Below are positions 45,401 to 54,107 of a DNA stretch of 63,170 nucleotides, in pieces (position 1 is the stretch's first letter; each line of letters begins with the position of its first letter). The DNA lies in assembly GCA_910585355.1 (NCBI GenBank), contig CAJUDN010000007.1, forward strand, positions 1-63,170, read 5' to 3'. Under the pieces are notes generated by a model. The model made no database searches. It was not told the origin of the DNA and saw nothing but the letters and a program-made list of their open reading frames with translations. The DNA is from an uncultured Lachnospiraceae bacterium. GTDB lineage: Bacteria > Bacillota_A > Clostridia > Lachnospirales > Lachnospiraceae. The translations under genes and the position numbers were made by a program.

Positions 45401-48400
45401 TGTAAATGGAATTTTCCGGGAATGGACCAACGCGGGAGCTGGGTTTGAAACACCGCCGCACATTGGTTCGGCAAGCGGAACCGCTGTGGTTTCTCTTCCG
45501 GAAATTTCGGCCTCCATGGAAGGAGAGAATGGCGCCGGTACCGGATACGACCAGTTTCCCTTTTCTATTACATCTTCAGAAACGGTAAATTCCGTTTTGG
45601 GAACGGATGGATATGAGATTATTGTATCAGGACTGCCAAAGGGTACAGAATTCTATCGTGTGGATTCCGGAGAGAGGGAGGTAACTGGTCCCCACGTGAC
45701 GGGAACAGTGGAGGTACCGGTAAAAGATGAAAACGGAAATCAGGTCTGGCAGCAGGCGGAAAGTGACAGAAGCAATGTGAGGTATGAGCCGGAATATGAC
45801 GAAAAGGGAAATCTTATGGGGCAAATTCCCTTAAGCCGTGTGGAATGGCAAATATTGAAGGTGGAGCAGGTTCCTAAAAGTGCACTTATGAAATTAGAAC
45901 GTCTGGAACTGGAACCAGATAAGCCGATACTTCAGGAAAAGATTAAGGACCATGATTTGTCGGAGGAGGCCGACGCCGCATTTCTATACATAAAGGCGGA
46001 GGTGGAACGGATTTTAAAAGAAAATGGTTATGAAATTCCTGTTAACTGGAAAGGCGTTTGCTCTTCTGAGGATACTCCGGTTTACAGCCGCGGTGTGAAA
46101 AAGGGACAGCCGGATCTGTATGGGATGACGGCGGCTCCGGGTACGGCGGCAGCAAAAACCGTGTATGGAGCGGCAGTTGTACAGCTTTCTCTTAAAAATA
46201 TGGGGACGGATATCTCGGTTAATGATGTGATAACGGAAATTTTCACTTGGTATCGGAACAATCCACAGTGGAGTTTTGGCGGAATTGACGCGGTGAAGAA
46301 AGAAGGAGATGCCTATACAGTGGTTTTATATGCCGGTGCGTCCATAAGGGGAAGCCGTAGGTTTTTCACTATGGAAATGAGGAATGGAAAACCAGAGGTG
46401 GATAGGGTATATTCGGTACTGGAAAACCCTAAAACTCTTCGCTGGGAATATCAGGAATATACACCGTCCGGCGAATACCAGTATTTTGTGGAACGGCAGT
46501 ATTACATGGGAAGCCAGGGGGAAAAGAGGTATTACATTGATGTAACGCTGACCCCGGCGGTCATGATGACTTCGGACGGGAAGATTCAAAAGATTAACCA
46601 TCAAGTCATGGTATATCACTCCAAAGGGGAAGAAATTGTAGATTATCTGGAGGGAGATAAGGGCCATGGATACAGAGTACCTCTGACCAGGACGGAAGAT
46701 AAAATGGAAATTACAACGGAAATGGAATTTACAGAGACGGATGTACCGCTTACGGAAGTGACGTATGATGTCAGTACAGGGAATTACAAAATCCTGGTAA
46801 AGACAAAGGGAACAGACAGCTATGGAAAGAAATTTACTGATGAAAATGGAAGCCTTTCACTTTCGTTTATGGCAAAACTGCCTGAAAAGCAGGTGGTACT
46901 GTCAAAAGAGGATATGAAGCAGCTGGGAAACGGAAATGTATATGGATATCAGGCAGGCGATGTCATCGGATATGCAGAATATCTGATGCGGTTTGGCGGC
47001 GCTTCTTTTTATACGTCTGTGAATGTCAAAGACGATGCCTCTGATACCTATATTGCCACAAAACAGCTGATTTACCGGGGACATAATAAGGTAAGTGAAG
47101 ATGGCGGCTCCCAAAATACGCCGGTTCAGGTTCTGGAACGGCCGATTAAACAAAAAATTAAGGTGCTTAAGGATGTTGTAGAGGGGGAAGCCATTGGAAA
47201 TTTCCGGTTTAAACTTTATTTAAAATCCAACCTTGAACGTCTGTTCTGCGGGGAGGACGGGACCATAGTGTGGATGGATAAGGACGGACAGCAGGTGGAT
47301 GCAGAGTTATATCATCAGAACTTCCCTGAGCTGGTTCAAAAGCTGTATACGAAGGAGACGAAAAGAAGAATTCTTGAGACGATGCCTGCGAAAATAGAAA
47401 ATGGGGCAGAGGGAAAGTCAGATATAGAGCTTTACAATTATGAAAAGTTTTTTCAAGGAATACAGGTGGCCAATACAGATAAATGGAAAAGGGAATCGGA
47501 ACTTTTAAATTCCTCCTTTAAACCATTTACACGGGGTCTGTATACAGGAATAGAAAATACAGAAAACAGTTCCGACGAAGCGAGAGAAAATGCCAAACGT
47601 TCGGACGCGGTGCGTCAATTTGCAGTTACCTGGTATCTGAAAGAGCACATGGGGACGGAAGAATCGGCGGCATATACGGATGAACGGTATGATAAAGCTT
47701 TATATGCGGCAATTCTGGAAGCGGAAAAATATCTAAAACCGTTTTTTCTCTATGATCTGGACTCTCTTTACGCCATTTCCTGGGATACAGAAAAAGGAGG
47801 CGGCATCGATAAAGATATGACGACGCTGGCCGCAGGCCGCGTAAAGCGAAATGGAGAAAAAGCGGAGTATTTCTACGGAATCTCCCCGTATCTGCCGTAT
47901 GGGGACTATGTGCTGGCGGAGCAGCAGCCCTTCAAAGCTCAGTGGATGGATTATGAAAACAGACACTATGAGATAGATACCCCAAAAGAGATTTCTCTGC
48001 CATCTGTCTATGAAAAAGAGGTAGAAACCATACATCCAGAGGCGTATGCAAAGGCATACAGATATCAGAAATCAGACACTCCAGTCCGCCTGGCGGAAAA
48101 ATATTTTATTCGTTTTAATGAAGAATGGAATGAAAATCATACAGAACCAGAACGGGAATATGTGATTAGCTGTCATAATTGTGACGGAGATTTTGAAGTA
48201 TTTCCATATGGCCTGTCGCCGGATAAAGCAAAGATTTATCTGACGCCTTATAGGAATCCGGCGGTTTCTGCTTACTATCACTATAATTCCATCAGTGAGC
48301 GGGGCTCCATAGAAAACCAGGTATTATTTGAAGGAGGAGAGAGCGGGGAGGAAAACGGAAAGGGTCTGTATCTGAAAGACGGGGTATTCGCAATGACCGG

Positions 48401-51400
48401 GATAAAAACTGCCTATGACGGAAGGTATGCTCCCATGCTGGTACCATGGACTGTGATGGAACCGGAAAAGGCAGAGGAGATGGAAGGCTTTGCGAGTCAG
48501 ACATTTTTAAATCGGCTTTACCGGGCAAAGATCCGTTTGGAAAAGCTGGATGCAGAGACCGGAGAACCAATACTCCATGAGGACGCTGTTTTTGCTTTTT
48601 ATGTGGCAGAACGAAATGAGGAAAAGGATGGGGACGGATCTGTAAAAAGGTATGAAAAGGACACAGTTATAGCCGGGAGCAGACAGTTTTTGGAGGCCAT
48701 GGGTGCAAAAAACATTACGCCGTTTGTCCGGGCATGGGGCGGGTTCCAAACTGCCGGATCTGCTTTTTATGGAACGGTTCCGGCAGGAATTCCCATATGC
48801 AGGGAAGAAGACATAATTGTTTTTTATAATGGAACCGGAATTGAGAAAGGAAAGCGCTTGGGGCTTACTACGATTTATGATAGAGAACATGGGGTGTATC
48901 AGGTAGCAGGATATGCAGAGACACCGCAGCCTTTAAAAGCAGGCGTTTATGTTCTGGCGGAGCTTAAGCCGCCTGCCGGATATGTGAGGAGCAATCCGAT
49001 TCCTGTGGAGGTATACAGTGATTCTGTTTCTTATTATCCGGACGGAAAACCGGAGAAGGCGGCAGCTGTTCTCTATACATATAAACAAAAGCCGGATGGA
49101 AACAAACCGGAGGATAGGCTGGAAACTGCCAGGATTTACGTGAATGACACAGCAACCAGCCTAGAAGTTTCGAAGATAAAAACGGGTGTTTCCTATGGAG
49201 GCATGAAGGTGTCAGGGCGAGTGGAGGGAAGTCTTTCTGCCCTCCGGACGATGTATGGACTGGAGAATCTGGAACTGGGTTACAATAGCCTTGGAACATA
49301 TCTGGGTTTTGGCTGGAAGAAAGGAACTCTGGAATATCTGGAAGGGCGAAAGGCGGCTGGGGAGCCGGTTGAAATCGTATATGAAAACGGAGTTTTTCAG
49401 GGATACGGATACGTAATGAGAGAGCTGGAAACGGCAGACCATGAAAACCGGTATGTGGCCGGAGCTCAAATGGCTCTTTACGAAGCCATAGAAGTGCGTC
49501 CCTCTGGTGATCGTGAAGACTATGCACTGGAAGGCCTGGAAATTATCCGGGATCGAAACGGAACGGTACTGGATGCCATTGTGAAAGAAGGGTATGCCGG
49601 GAAAACGGTAAAATTCTGCAAAGAGGATGAGGAATGGAAGGTTAAGGAAGAGGAACGAGAGGATACCTCTGTGCTGTTTTACGACCTTAGAGGAATGAAA
49701 GTACTGTATAAAGATGAAGACGGAACCCTTTTTGGATATGGAAAAAACGGAGAGAGGAAAAAAATTACCTTTGATACAGACTCTGTTTATGCCATAAAGG
49801 GCGGACGTCCCGCCCTGGAACTGGCGGGGGGAGATCTCGCCAAAGCAGTCTATGATGAGAGGACAGGGGCCTTTACCCGGCTGGATGAGAATACGGTAAT
49901 TTATCATCTGGATGAAGATTTGTGTCGGGATGCCCAAGTGGACGGATATACAGGGCTGGCATATGTGGAAAAATCCGGGAGAGGGCCTCTTGGGCAGGAG
50001 GAGGGGCACTTTTATGTCTGGCCGGTAAAAATACTTAAAGATCAATATGGAAATGTCATAAAAAGAGAGAAGATCCTGACCGGGAGACCGGGGGAAGTTA
50101 ATGCAGGGACAAAGGAAGCTTACATTACAGGAACCTGGGATCCAGTTTCGGGGAAATTTAAAAAAATACTAAAGCCAGTATATGACATTTTTGGCATGGT
50201 TCGATATTATACCGGAAATGGAAAAGCCTATAAAAAGGGAGAGGAGGTGTATGACAGAGATGGAGACTATCTGGGGTATGTCCTCAATGATCTTTTGGAA
50301 TCTTATAACAAAGCAGCATATATGATTTTAAACCATGAGAAGCTGTATTCTGACAGAGTACCAGTGGAGCACAGGAGCGGAGAGGCATGGATAATACCTA
50401 ACGTCTGGGTATCGGGAGAAAAAGCGCCTCAGGACCCCTCCAATGGAGAGATGACCTGGGGACAGGAGGATTTTTTACGACGCGTGGTTCCGGGAACATA
50501 CATTATGGAAGAGCTCGAAGCTCCGCAGGGGTACGTAAAGGCCCTGCCGGTGGCTGTCTGTGTGGAGGAAAAGAAAGGGATCCAGAGAGTTTCCATGGTC
50601 GATGAAAAAATTAAGGTAGAAATTCTTAAAGTGGATGCTGCAGATACACATCGTATATCAGTAAGGGAAAATGAACCGGGAGCAGAGCCGCAGTGGAAGA
50701 CAGAAGGGAAGGGGGCTTATACCAACGGTGCCATTGAGGGAGTGAAGCTGGCATTGTACCGGGCGAATCGAATATATACTTCTGACTATGCAAAATATCC
50801 CAAAGGATATTATATGTGCAAAGCCGAGGAAACACCTGCTTGTTGGAACATAGAAAATCCTGTGGATAACAGCCCTGTTAAAGTGCAGGCCGTGTGGATA
50901 ACAGACAAGACCCCTGAATATTTTGAGGGGATTCCCGCCGGTGATTATATACTGGAGGAATTGGACACACCTAGAGGGTACGTTCCGGAACGTATGGAAA
51001 TTACAGTAAAACCCACATCAGAGCTTCAGAGTTTTGTGCTGAAAAATGATCATACCAAGCTGGAAATTTTTAAATACGAAAAGGACACGGAAGGGAATAA
51101 AGGGCCATTGACACATCCATATGAAGCAGAGCTTACCCTGTATCCGGCCGTTGTGGACGGAAATGGAGTGGCGGTGAAAGAGGACGGACAGTATAAATAT
51201 GAGAGCGGGAATCCTGTGGACACCTGGGTTTCCAAAGATTTTTCGGATTATGAGTATGCGGTTTCTGAGGCATATAAAGAAATGTTTTCGGAGTACGGCG
51301 GTACATTTAAGGAATTTTCATGGAAGACTTCACCGGGGGATAAGGATAAAAAAGCAGGCGCCAGGCTTTTGAAAAGTCATTCTACAGGGAATGGAGAAAC

Positions 51401-54107
51401 CATAACCCAAGTATGGATGATGGAGGATAAAAGCCGGATGAGGGTAACGGCGGCCAGCGCAGACGGACGGGGAAAAACAGATGAGTCGGGAAAACTGGAG
51501 ACGACATACGAATTTCAATTTCGTTATAAAGAAGGGGGCTGGGAGGTTGCCACGGATATGGTGAGTTATGATACGGAAGGCGGGATCCACCGGATAGACA
51601 GGATTCCGGAAGGAAATTATATTCTTGTGGAGACAAAAGCACCGGAAGGATATCAAACGGCGGAGCCGATGTTAATCAAAGTGGAACAAGATAAATCTGT
51701 AAAACGGTATTCCATGGAAAATCGTCCTCAGAATGTGTATGTGGATAAGACTGACGAAAACGGAAACCAGATCTCCGGAGCAGAACTGGAACTGTACCGG
51801 GCTGATGAAAATGGCTGTTTTACAAGACAGGAGGAATATCTGATTGATCGCTGGATTTCTGGAACGGATGGAGTTTACACACCGGATGATTTGGCGGAAG
51901 GAAGCATTCCCAAAGGGTATGGGCCAGGCGACCAGCGTCTTCACAAGCTGCCGCCCGTTTCAGAGGGAATCTGCTATCTGGCAGAAAAAAGAGCACCCGA
52001 TTATTGTGTGACTATGGAAGTGCAGCTGATTAAATTTCATGGCGCCATGGCGCCTGTGATTTGTGCTGTGAATCATCCGGCACAGGGGCGGCTTGTAATT
52101 GAAAAGCAGGACGCACAGTGGTATGGGAAAAAACTTCCAGGGGCCTGGTTTGAAGTGAAGAATAAAGAGACGGGGGCGGTGATATATATGGAGACCAACG
52201 AGGAAGGTGTGGCCATATCGCCGGAACTTCCGGCAGGCGTCAGGGATGCATCTGGAAAAATTCGCCCTTATGAATATGAGGTCAGGGAAGTACAGGCCCC
52301 CAATGGATACAGAAGGAATTTAACTGTATGGAATTTCCGATTTGAGAACGGCAATCAGGCTACAATTTTTCATCATTTACAGGTGGAGAATGAAGAAACC
52401 AATTTACAGTTTTCAAAGAGTAATTTCCAAACGGGCCATTTTGTTTCCGGAGCCAGTCTGGCCATCTATGGGACCAGGGTAGAGCAGGGGGCGTACGTAT
52501 TGGATGGGCCTCCCATAGAAACGTGGATTTCCGGCAATACCCCGCATTTGGTAACAGGAAAACTGTCCGGAAACCAGACGTATGCACTGGTAGAAGAAGA
52601 GGCTCCATCGGGCTTTTCCATTTCACCTCCGGTGTTGTTTACGGTATCTGAGGATGGAAGAAGGATTGTAGGAATAACTGAAAATTTCAAAAAAATACAA
52701 ATTACATATCAAAATATGAAAGATCGGATTGCGTCTGTTTCAGTCATGGGACGCAGGGCCTTAAGGACCTCATACAGTCTGTGGAAAGATGGAAAGGAGA
52801 CAGGGTACAGCAATTTATCAGATGTATCGGAAGGAGAGGTCGTGACGATCCGGGAAACCCTCACATTTTCAGACGGAGAAAACTTGTTGACAGGAACAGA
52901 AACATTCCGTGTATTCCAAAAGGATCAGGGGAAAGAACCCCTTCGTGGACGTATGCCGATAAGAACAGAATATGCGTTTAGAAATGAGGACGGGCAGATT
53001 TTTGCCAGCTGGACAGTCGCCGATGGGAATATTTTATACCAGGTGTCCAATGATGAAAACGAAAAAGGGGAACTGTGCTTTTCTCCTGGAAGAACTTATT
53101 ATCTGGAAGAGACCGTAGTGTTCGATGACGAAAGTCGTCTGCTGACAGGAAGAACATCAATTCTTACCGGAACAGAAGGACAGGTGGAGACCGTAGATCT
53201 GGCGGATCGGGAAAAGGAGGTACGAATCAGAAAAACGGATTTCGCTACGGAAAGAGAACTTCCCGGGGCTGTTCTTACAATCAGGACTCCAGACGGAAAA
53301 GTTCTGACACAATGGACTTCTGACGGCTCAGAACATGAGATTATCGGGCTTTTGGAACCAGGAAAAACATATATTCTGGAGGAGATCATGGCGGCAGAGG
53401 GATTCGCATATGCAGAGGAAATTATATTTACACTCAGTGAAAACGGCTGTTCAGAAAAAATAAAAATGGAGGACAAGCCAACCTGTGTGGAAATAAAGAA
53501 GAGAGACATGGCGACGGGAAAAGAGCTTCCCGGGGCCAGGATGGTTTTGAAAACTAAAGAGGGAACGATTGTAGACCAGTGGATTTCCGAAACGATTCCG
53601 CATGTTATAAAAGGAAAGCTGACAGCAGGAGAGACATATGTACTCATTGAGGAAACAGCGCCGGAGGGGTATTTGACAGCAGAAGAAGCTACCTTTACTG
53701 TTTCCATGGACGGAAGCGTAGACCGGGTTATCATGCAGGATGAAAGAGAGGAGCCTGAGCCCCCAGACGAGCCAGACAAGCCGGATAAGCCAGACAAGCC
53801 GGATAAGCCAGACGGGCCGGATGAACCGGACAAACCGGATGAACCGGAGGGACCTGATATACCAGATAAGCCTGAAGTACCGGAAGAACCTCAGCAATCA
53901 GAAAGAAAGCTGGGAAAAGTTACAGCAAGATACCAGCCGGATGTGGAAGGACGGGCAGCGGTCTATGTGGACGCTTCCCGGCGCTTCCGAAAACAGATAC
54001 CAAGGACTGGTGACGAAGGAACTCCCTGGCTGTATGTATTGGCCATTTCTTTTTTTGCATTGGCATTTTTAGCCATAGTAATGAGGGGGAAGAGACGCGA
54101 TGAATGA
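42417..54107 (+). CDS. Giant SpaA/Cna-B-type wall-anchored adhesin (3,896 residues)
   Basis: This exceptionally large surface protein has a signal peptide (cleavage near AQA|S, residue 33), a short FYCIDGGKGW segment (Cys47) that resembles the start of a thioester domain, and many SpaA/Cna-B modules. The last two (about 3602-3690 and 3691-3776) are near-identical in plan: K-x-D-x-x-T-x-x-E-L-P-G-A, T-Y-x-L-x-E, and an ending M-x-D in which Asp may replace the usual isopeptide Asn. Earlier modules lie at about 376, 845, 2040, 2735, 2880, 3105 and 3225. A heptad repeat is at 702-764. A DKP-type Pro-rich spacer (3779-3830) precedes IPRTG (3861-3865), a membrane helix and RGKRRDE. No sortase gene is in the window. 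Confidence 0.9.
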   Translation: MKQLWKKEKRKISGLMAAVIFLSSVRITIPAQASDIWPQKATAPFYCIDGGKGWKTVDRYDNYKYDTLPSPLTVSQTKRLFWAYPSNWQALKQAAQKYDPALYAQIASTLSGPNTVKKVKDSGTSKFAWVADNPEIEARAIAAMEQSSAEGAGTGKEAPEVIREATSEEKAVSFTVLPFSDGPGALDTEFVLGSEFIRDIAKIEPQSVWDNGSTGGNVGWLDASQDKNIAKSAMGENLYEITWSGDSIKIHNNGSAAANENAVGSTMSEEEKYNKTMVRYKITMRGNSGWYTEGSWNDDYLHQWMDFKACINAPDHQRLYKADIRIVPSDMFFYLVISQDGTGDGPPPPGYGSNDPELTFCVYRHEEIFESHYNVKLKKLDDETGMPLKGSQFYLYERFEDQALLGEDETDAGLSREKISFPPWEGFQIFSEGTTDENGMITHTDTRRYEYSKTYCDGHGMPQWAQMPEAEGDGESDEEVEIDEASIEQTKDKNRAAAQAWIDLVEACEQEAAAGGGTHFHWMQDGDAYEEVSRILESGGPEDADSEDREAAEEDMDLETSGENAFESSGCKADCEETYERFTGLRFTYTWKEIQARAGYILHDLHSDDLPIEMVTTTSSEAGAKSIAAEGSSRDILENVWYSGNEDIMGAHNSEDKRKEETVEGAGWPIQAASLFTERTAAVFPVPVAGFDTGFVTLNAIVTDSNAVVADISGVIADSRAVITGSNAVTTDSGAAGADSNGAITDSETVSADAKAVATDANASFPWERLVQIFSLKGTEASGEDNDDSDWEESGGGDFNSYLDMAKADGIRHLETRKSDLFSHNRNVEGDIDFWEVRDHRTEGRLHMNKRDLDLYKKEGDKYSSYGDTEGDGTLEGAVYGLFAAEDIVHPDAELTRDGSLTNTGVVYRKNDLAATAVTDKNGNADFLVYTRAPGMTYSYEAGGPVKRTDIDWTGPENLYEKNQKENGNYWIGRPLLLGNYYIKELSRSEGYELSVNGIFREWTNAGAGFETPPHIGSASGTAVVSLPEISASMEGENGAGTGYDQFPFSITSSETVNSVLGTDGYEIIVSGLPKGTEFYRVDSGEREVTGPHVTGTVEVPVKDENGNQVWQQAESDRSNVRYEPEYDEKGNLMGQIPLSRVEWQILKVEQVPKSALMKLERLELEPDKPILQEKIKDHDLSEEADAAFLYIKAEVERILKENGYEIPVNWKGVCSSEDTPVYSRGVKKGQPDLYGMTAAPGTAAAKTVYGAAVVQLSLKNMGTDISVNDVITEIFTWYRNNPQWSFGGIDAVKKEGDAYTVVLYAGASIRGSRRFFTMEMRNGKPEVDRVYSVLENPKTLRWEYQEYTPSGEYQYFVERQYYMGSQGEKRYYIDVTLTPAVMMTSDGKIQKINHQVMVYHSKGEEIVDYLEGDKGHGYRVPLTRTEDKMEITTEMEFTETDVPLTEVTYDVSTGNYKILVKTKGTDSYGKKFTDENGSLSLSFMAKLPEKQVVLSKEDMKQLGNGNVYGYQAGDVIGYAEYLMRFGGASFYTSVNVKDDASDTYIATKQLIYRGHNKVSEDGGSQNTPVQVLERPIKQKIKVLKDVVEGEAIGNFRFKLYLKSNLERLFCGEDGTIVWMDKDGQQVDAELYHQNFPELVQKLYTKETKRRILETMPAKIENGAEGKSDIELYNYEKFFQGIQVANTDKWKRESELLNSSFKPFTRGLYTGIENTENSSDEARENAKRSDAVRQFAVTWYLKEHMGTEESAAYTDERYDKALYAAILEAEKYLKPFFLYDLDSLYAISWDTEKGGGIDKDMTTLAAGRVKRNGEKAEYFYGISPYLPYGDYVLAEQQPFKAQWMDYENRHYEIDTPKEISLPSVYEKEVETIHPEAYAKAYRYQKSDTPVRLAEKYFIRFNEEWNENHTEPEREYVISCHNCDGDFEVFPYGLSPDKAKIYLTPYRNPAVSAYYHYNSISERGSIENQVLFEGGESGEENGKGLYLKDGVFAMTGIKTAYDGRYAPMLVPWTVMEPEKAEEMEGFASQTFLNRLYRAKIRLEKLDAETGEPILHEDAVFAFYVAERNEEKDGDGSVKRYEKDTVIAGSRQFLEAMGAKNITPFVRAWGGFQTAGSAFYGTVPAGIPICREEDIIVFYNGTGIEKGKRLGLTTIYDREHGVYQVAGYAETPQPLKAGVYVLAELKPPAGYVRSNPIPVEVYSDSVSYYPDGKPEKAAAVLYTYKQKPDGNKPEDRLETARIYVNDTATSLEVSKIKTGVSYGGMKVSGRVEGSLSALRTMYGLENLELGYNSLGTYLGFGWKKGTLEYLEGRKAAGEPVEIVYENGVFQGYGYVMRELETADHENRYVAGAQMALYEAIEVRPSGDREDYALEGLEIIRDRNGTVLDAIVKEGYAGKTVKFCKEDEEWKVKEEEREDTSVLFYDLRGMKVLYKDEDGTLFGYGKNGERKKITFDTDSVYAIKGGRPALELAGGDLAKAVYDERTGAFTRLDENTVIYHLDEDLCRDAQVDGYTGLAYVEKSGRGPLGQEEGHFYVWPVKILKDQYGNVIKREKILTGRPGEVNAGTKEAYITGTWDPVSGKFKKILKPVYDIFGMVRYYTGNGKAYKKGEEVYDRDGDYLGYVLNDLLESYNKAAYMILNHEKLYSDRVPVEHRSGEAWIIPNVWVSGEKAPQDPSNGEMTWGQEDFLRRVVPGTYIMEELEAPQGYVKALPVAVCVEEKKGIQRVSMVDEKIKVEILKVDAADTHRISVRENEPGAEPQWKTEGKGAYTNGAIEGVKLALYRANRIYTSDYAKYPKGYYMCKAEETPACWNIENPVDNSPVKVQAVWITDKTPEYFEGIPAGDYILEELDTPRGYVPERMEITVKPTSELQSFVLKNDHTKLEIFKYEKDTEGNKGPLTHPYEAELTLYPAVVDGNGVAVKEDGQYKYESGNPVDTWVSKDFSDYEYAVSEAYKEMFSEYGGTFKEFSWKTSPGDKDKKAGARLLKSHSTGNGETITQVWMMEDKSRMRVTAASADGRGKTDESGKLETTYEFQFRYKEGGWEVATDMVSYDTEGGIHRIDRIPEGNYILVETKAPEGYQTAEPMLIKVEQDKSVKRYSMENRPQNVYVDKTDENGNQISGAELELYRADENGCFTRQEEYLIDRWISGTDGVYTPDDLAEGSIPKGYGPGDQRLHKLPPVSEGICYLAEKRAPDYCVTMEVQLIKFHGAMAPVICAVNHPAQGRLVIEKQDAQWYGKKLPGAWFEVKNKETGAVIYMETNEEGVAISPELPAGVRDASGKIRPYEYEVREVQAPNGYRRNLTVWNFRFENGNQATIFHHLQVENEETNLQFSKSNFQTGHFVSGASLAIYGTRVEQGAYVLDGPPIETWISGNTPHLVTGKLSGNQTYALVEEEAPSGFSISPPVLFTVSEDGRRIVGITENFKKIQITYQNMKDRIASVSVMGRRALRTSYSLWKDGKETGYSNLSDVSEGEVVTIRETLTFSDGENLLTGTETFRVFQKDQGKEPLRGRMPIRTEYAFRNEDGQIFASWTVADGNILYQVSNDENEKGELCFSPGRTYYLEETVVFDDESRLLTGRTSILTGTEGQVETVDLADREKEVRIRKTDFATERELPGAVLTIRTPDGKVLTQWTSDGSEHEIIGLLEPGKTYILEEIMAAEGFAYAEEIIFTLSENGCSEKIKMEDKPTCVEIKKRDMATGKELPGARMVLKTKEGTIVDQWISETIPHVIKGKLTAGETYVLIEETAPEGYLTAEEATFTVSMDGSVDRVIMQDEREEPEPPDEPDKPDKPDKPDKPDGPDEPDKPDEPEGPDIPDKPEVPEEPQQSERKLGKVTARYQPDVEGRAAVYVDASRRFRKQIPRTGDEGTPWLYVLAISFFALAFLAIVMRGKRRDE
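44520..44708 (+). repeat. Nine 21-bp tandem repeats in the giant adhesin
   Basis: Nine consecutive 21-bp units encode heptads of the form V-T-D-S-x-A-V (VTDSNAV, VADISGV, IADSRAV, ITGSNAV, TTDSGAA, GADSNGA, ITDSETV, SADAKAV, ATDANAS). Positions 1, 3, 6 and 7 are the most constant. The nucleotide units have diverged more than the peptide pattern. Confidence 0.8.
53752..53900 (+). repeat. Proline-rich spacer repeats (DKP type) near the wall-sorting end
   Basis: Tandem CCAGACAAGCCGGATAAG-type units encode Pro-Asp-Lys-Pro-Asp-Lys. Such spacers typically thread the peptidoglycan between the outer domains and the sorting signal. The count probably varies between strains. Confidence 0.75.

Noticed and set aside
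53099..53833. Long minus-strand frame rich in Ser, with GLSGLSG repeats
   Set aside because: It mirrors the proline-rich spacer of the adhesin; no start signal.
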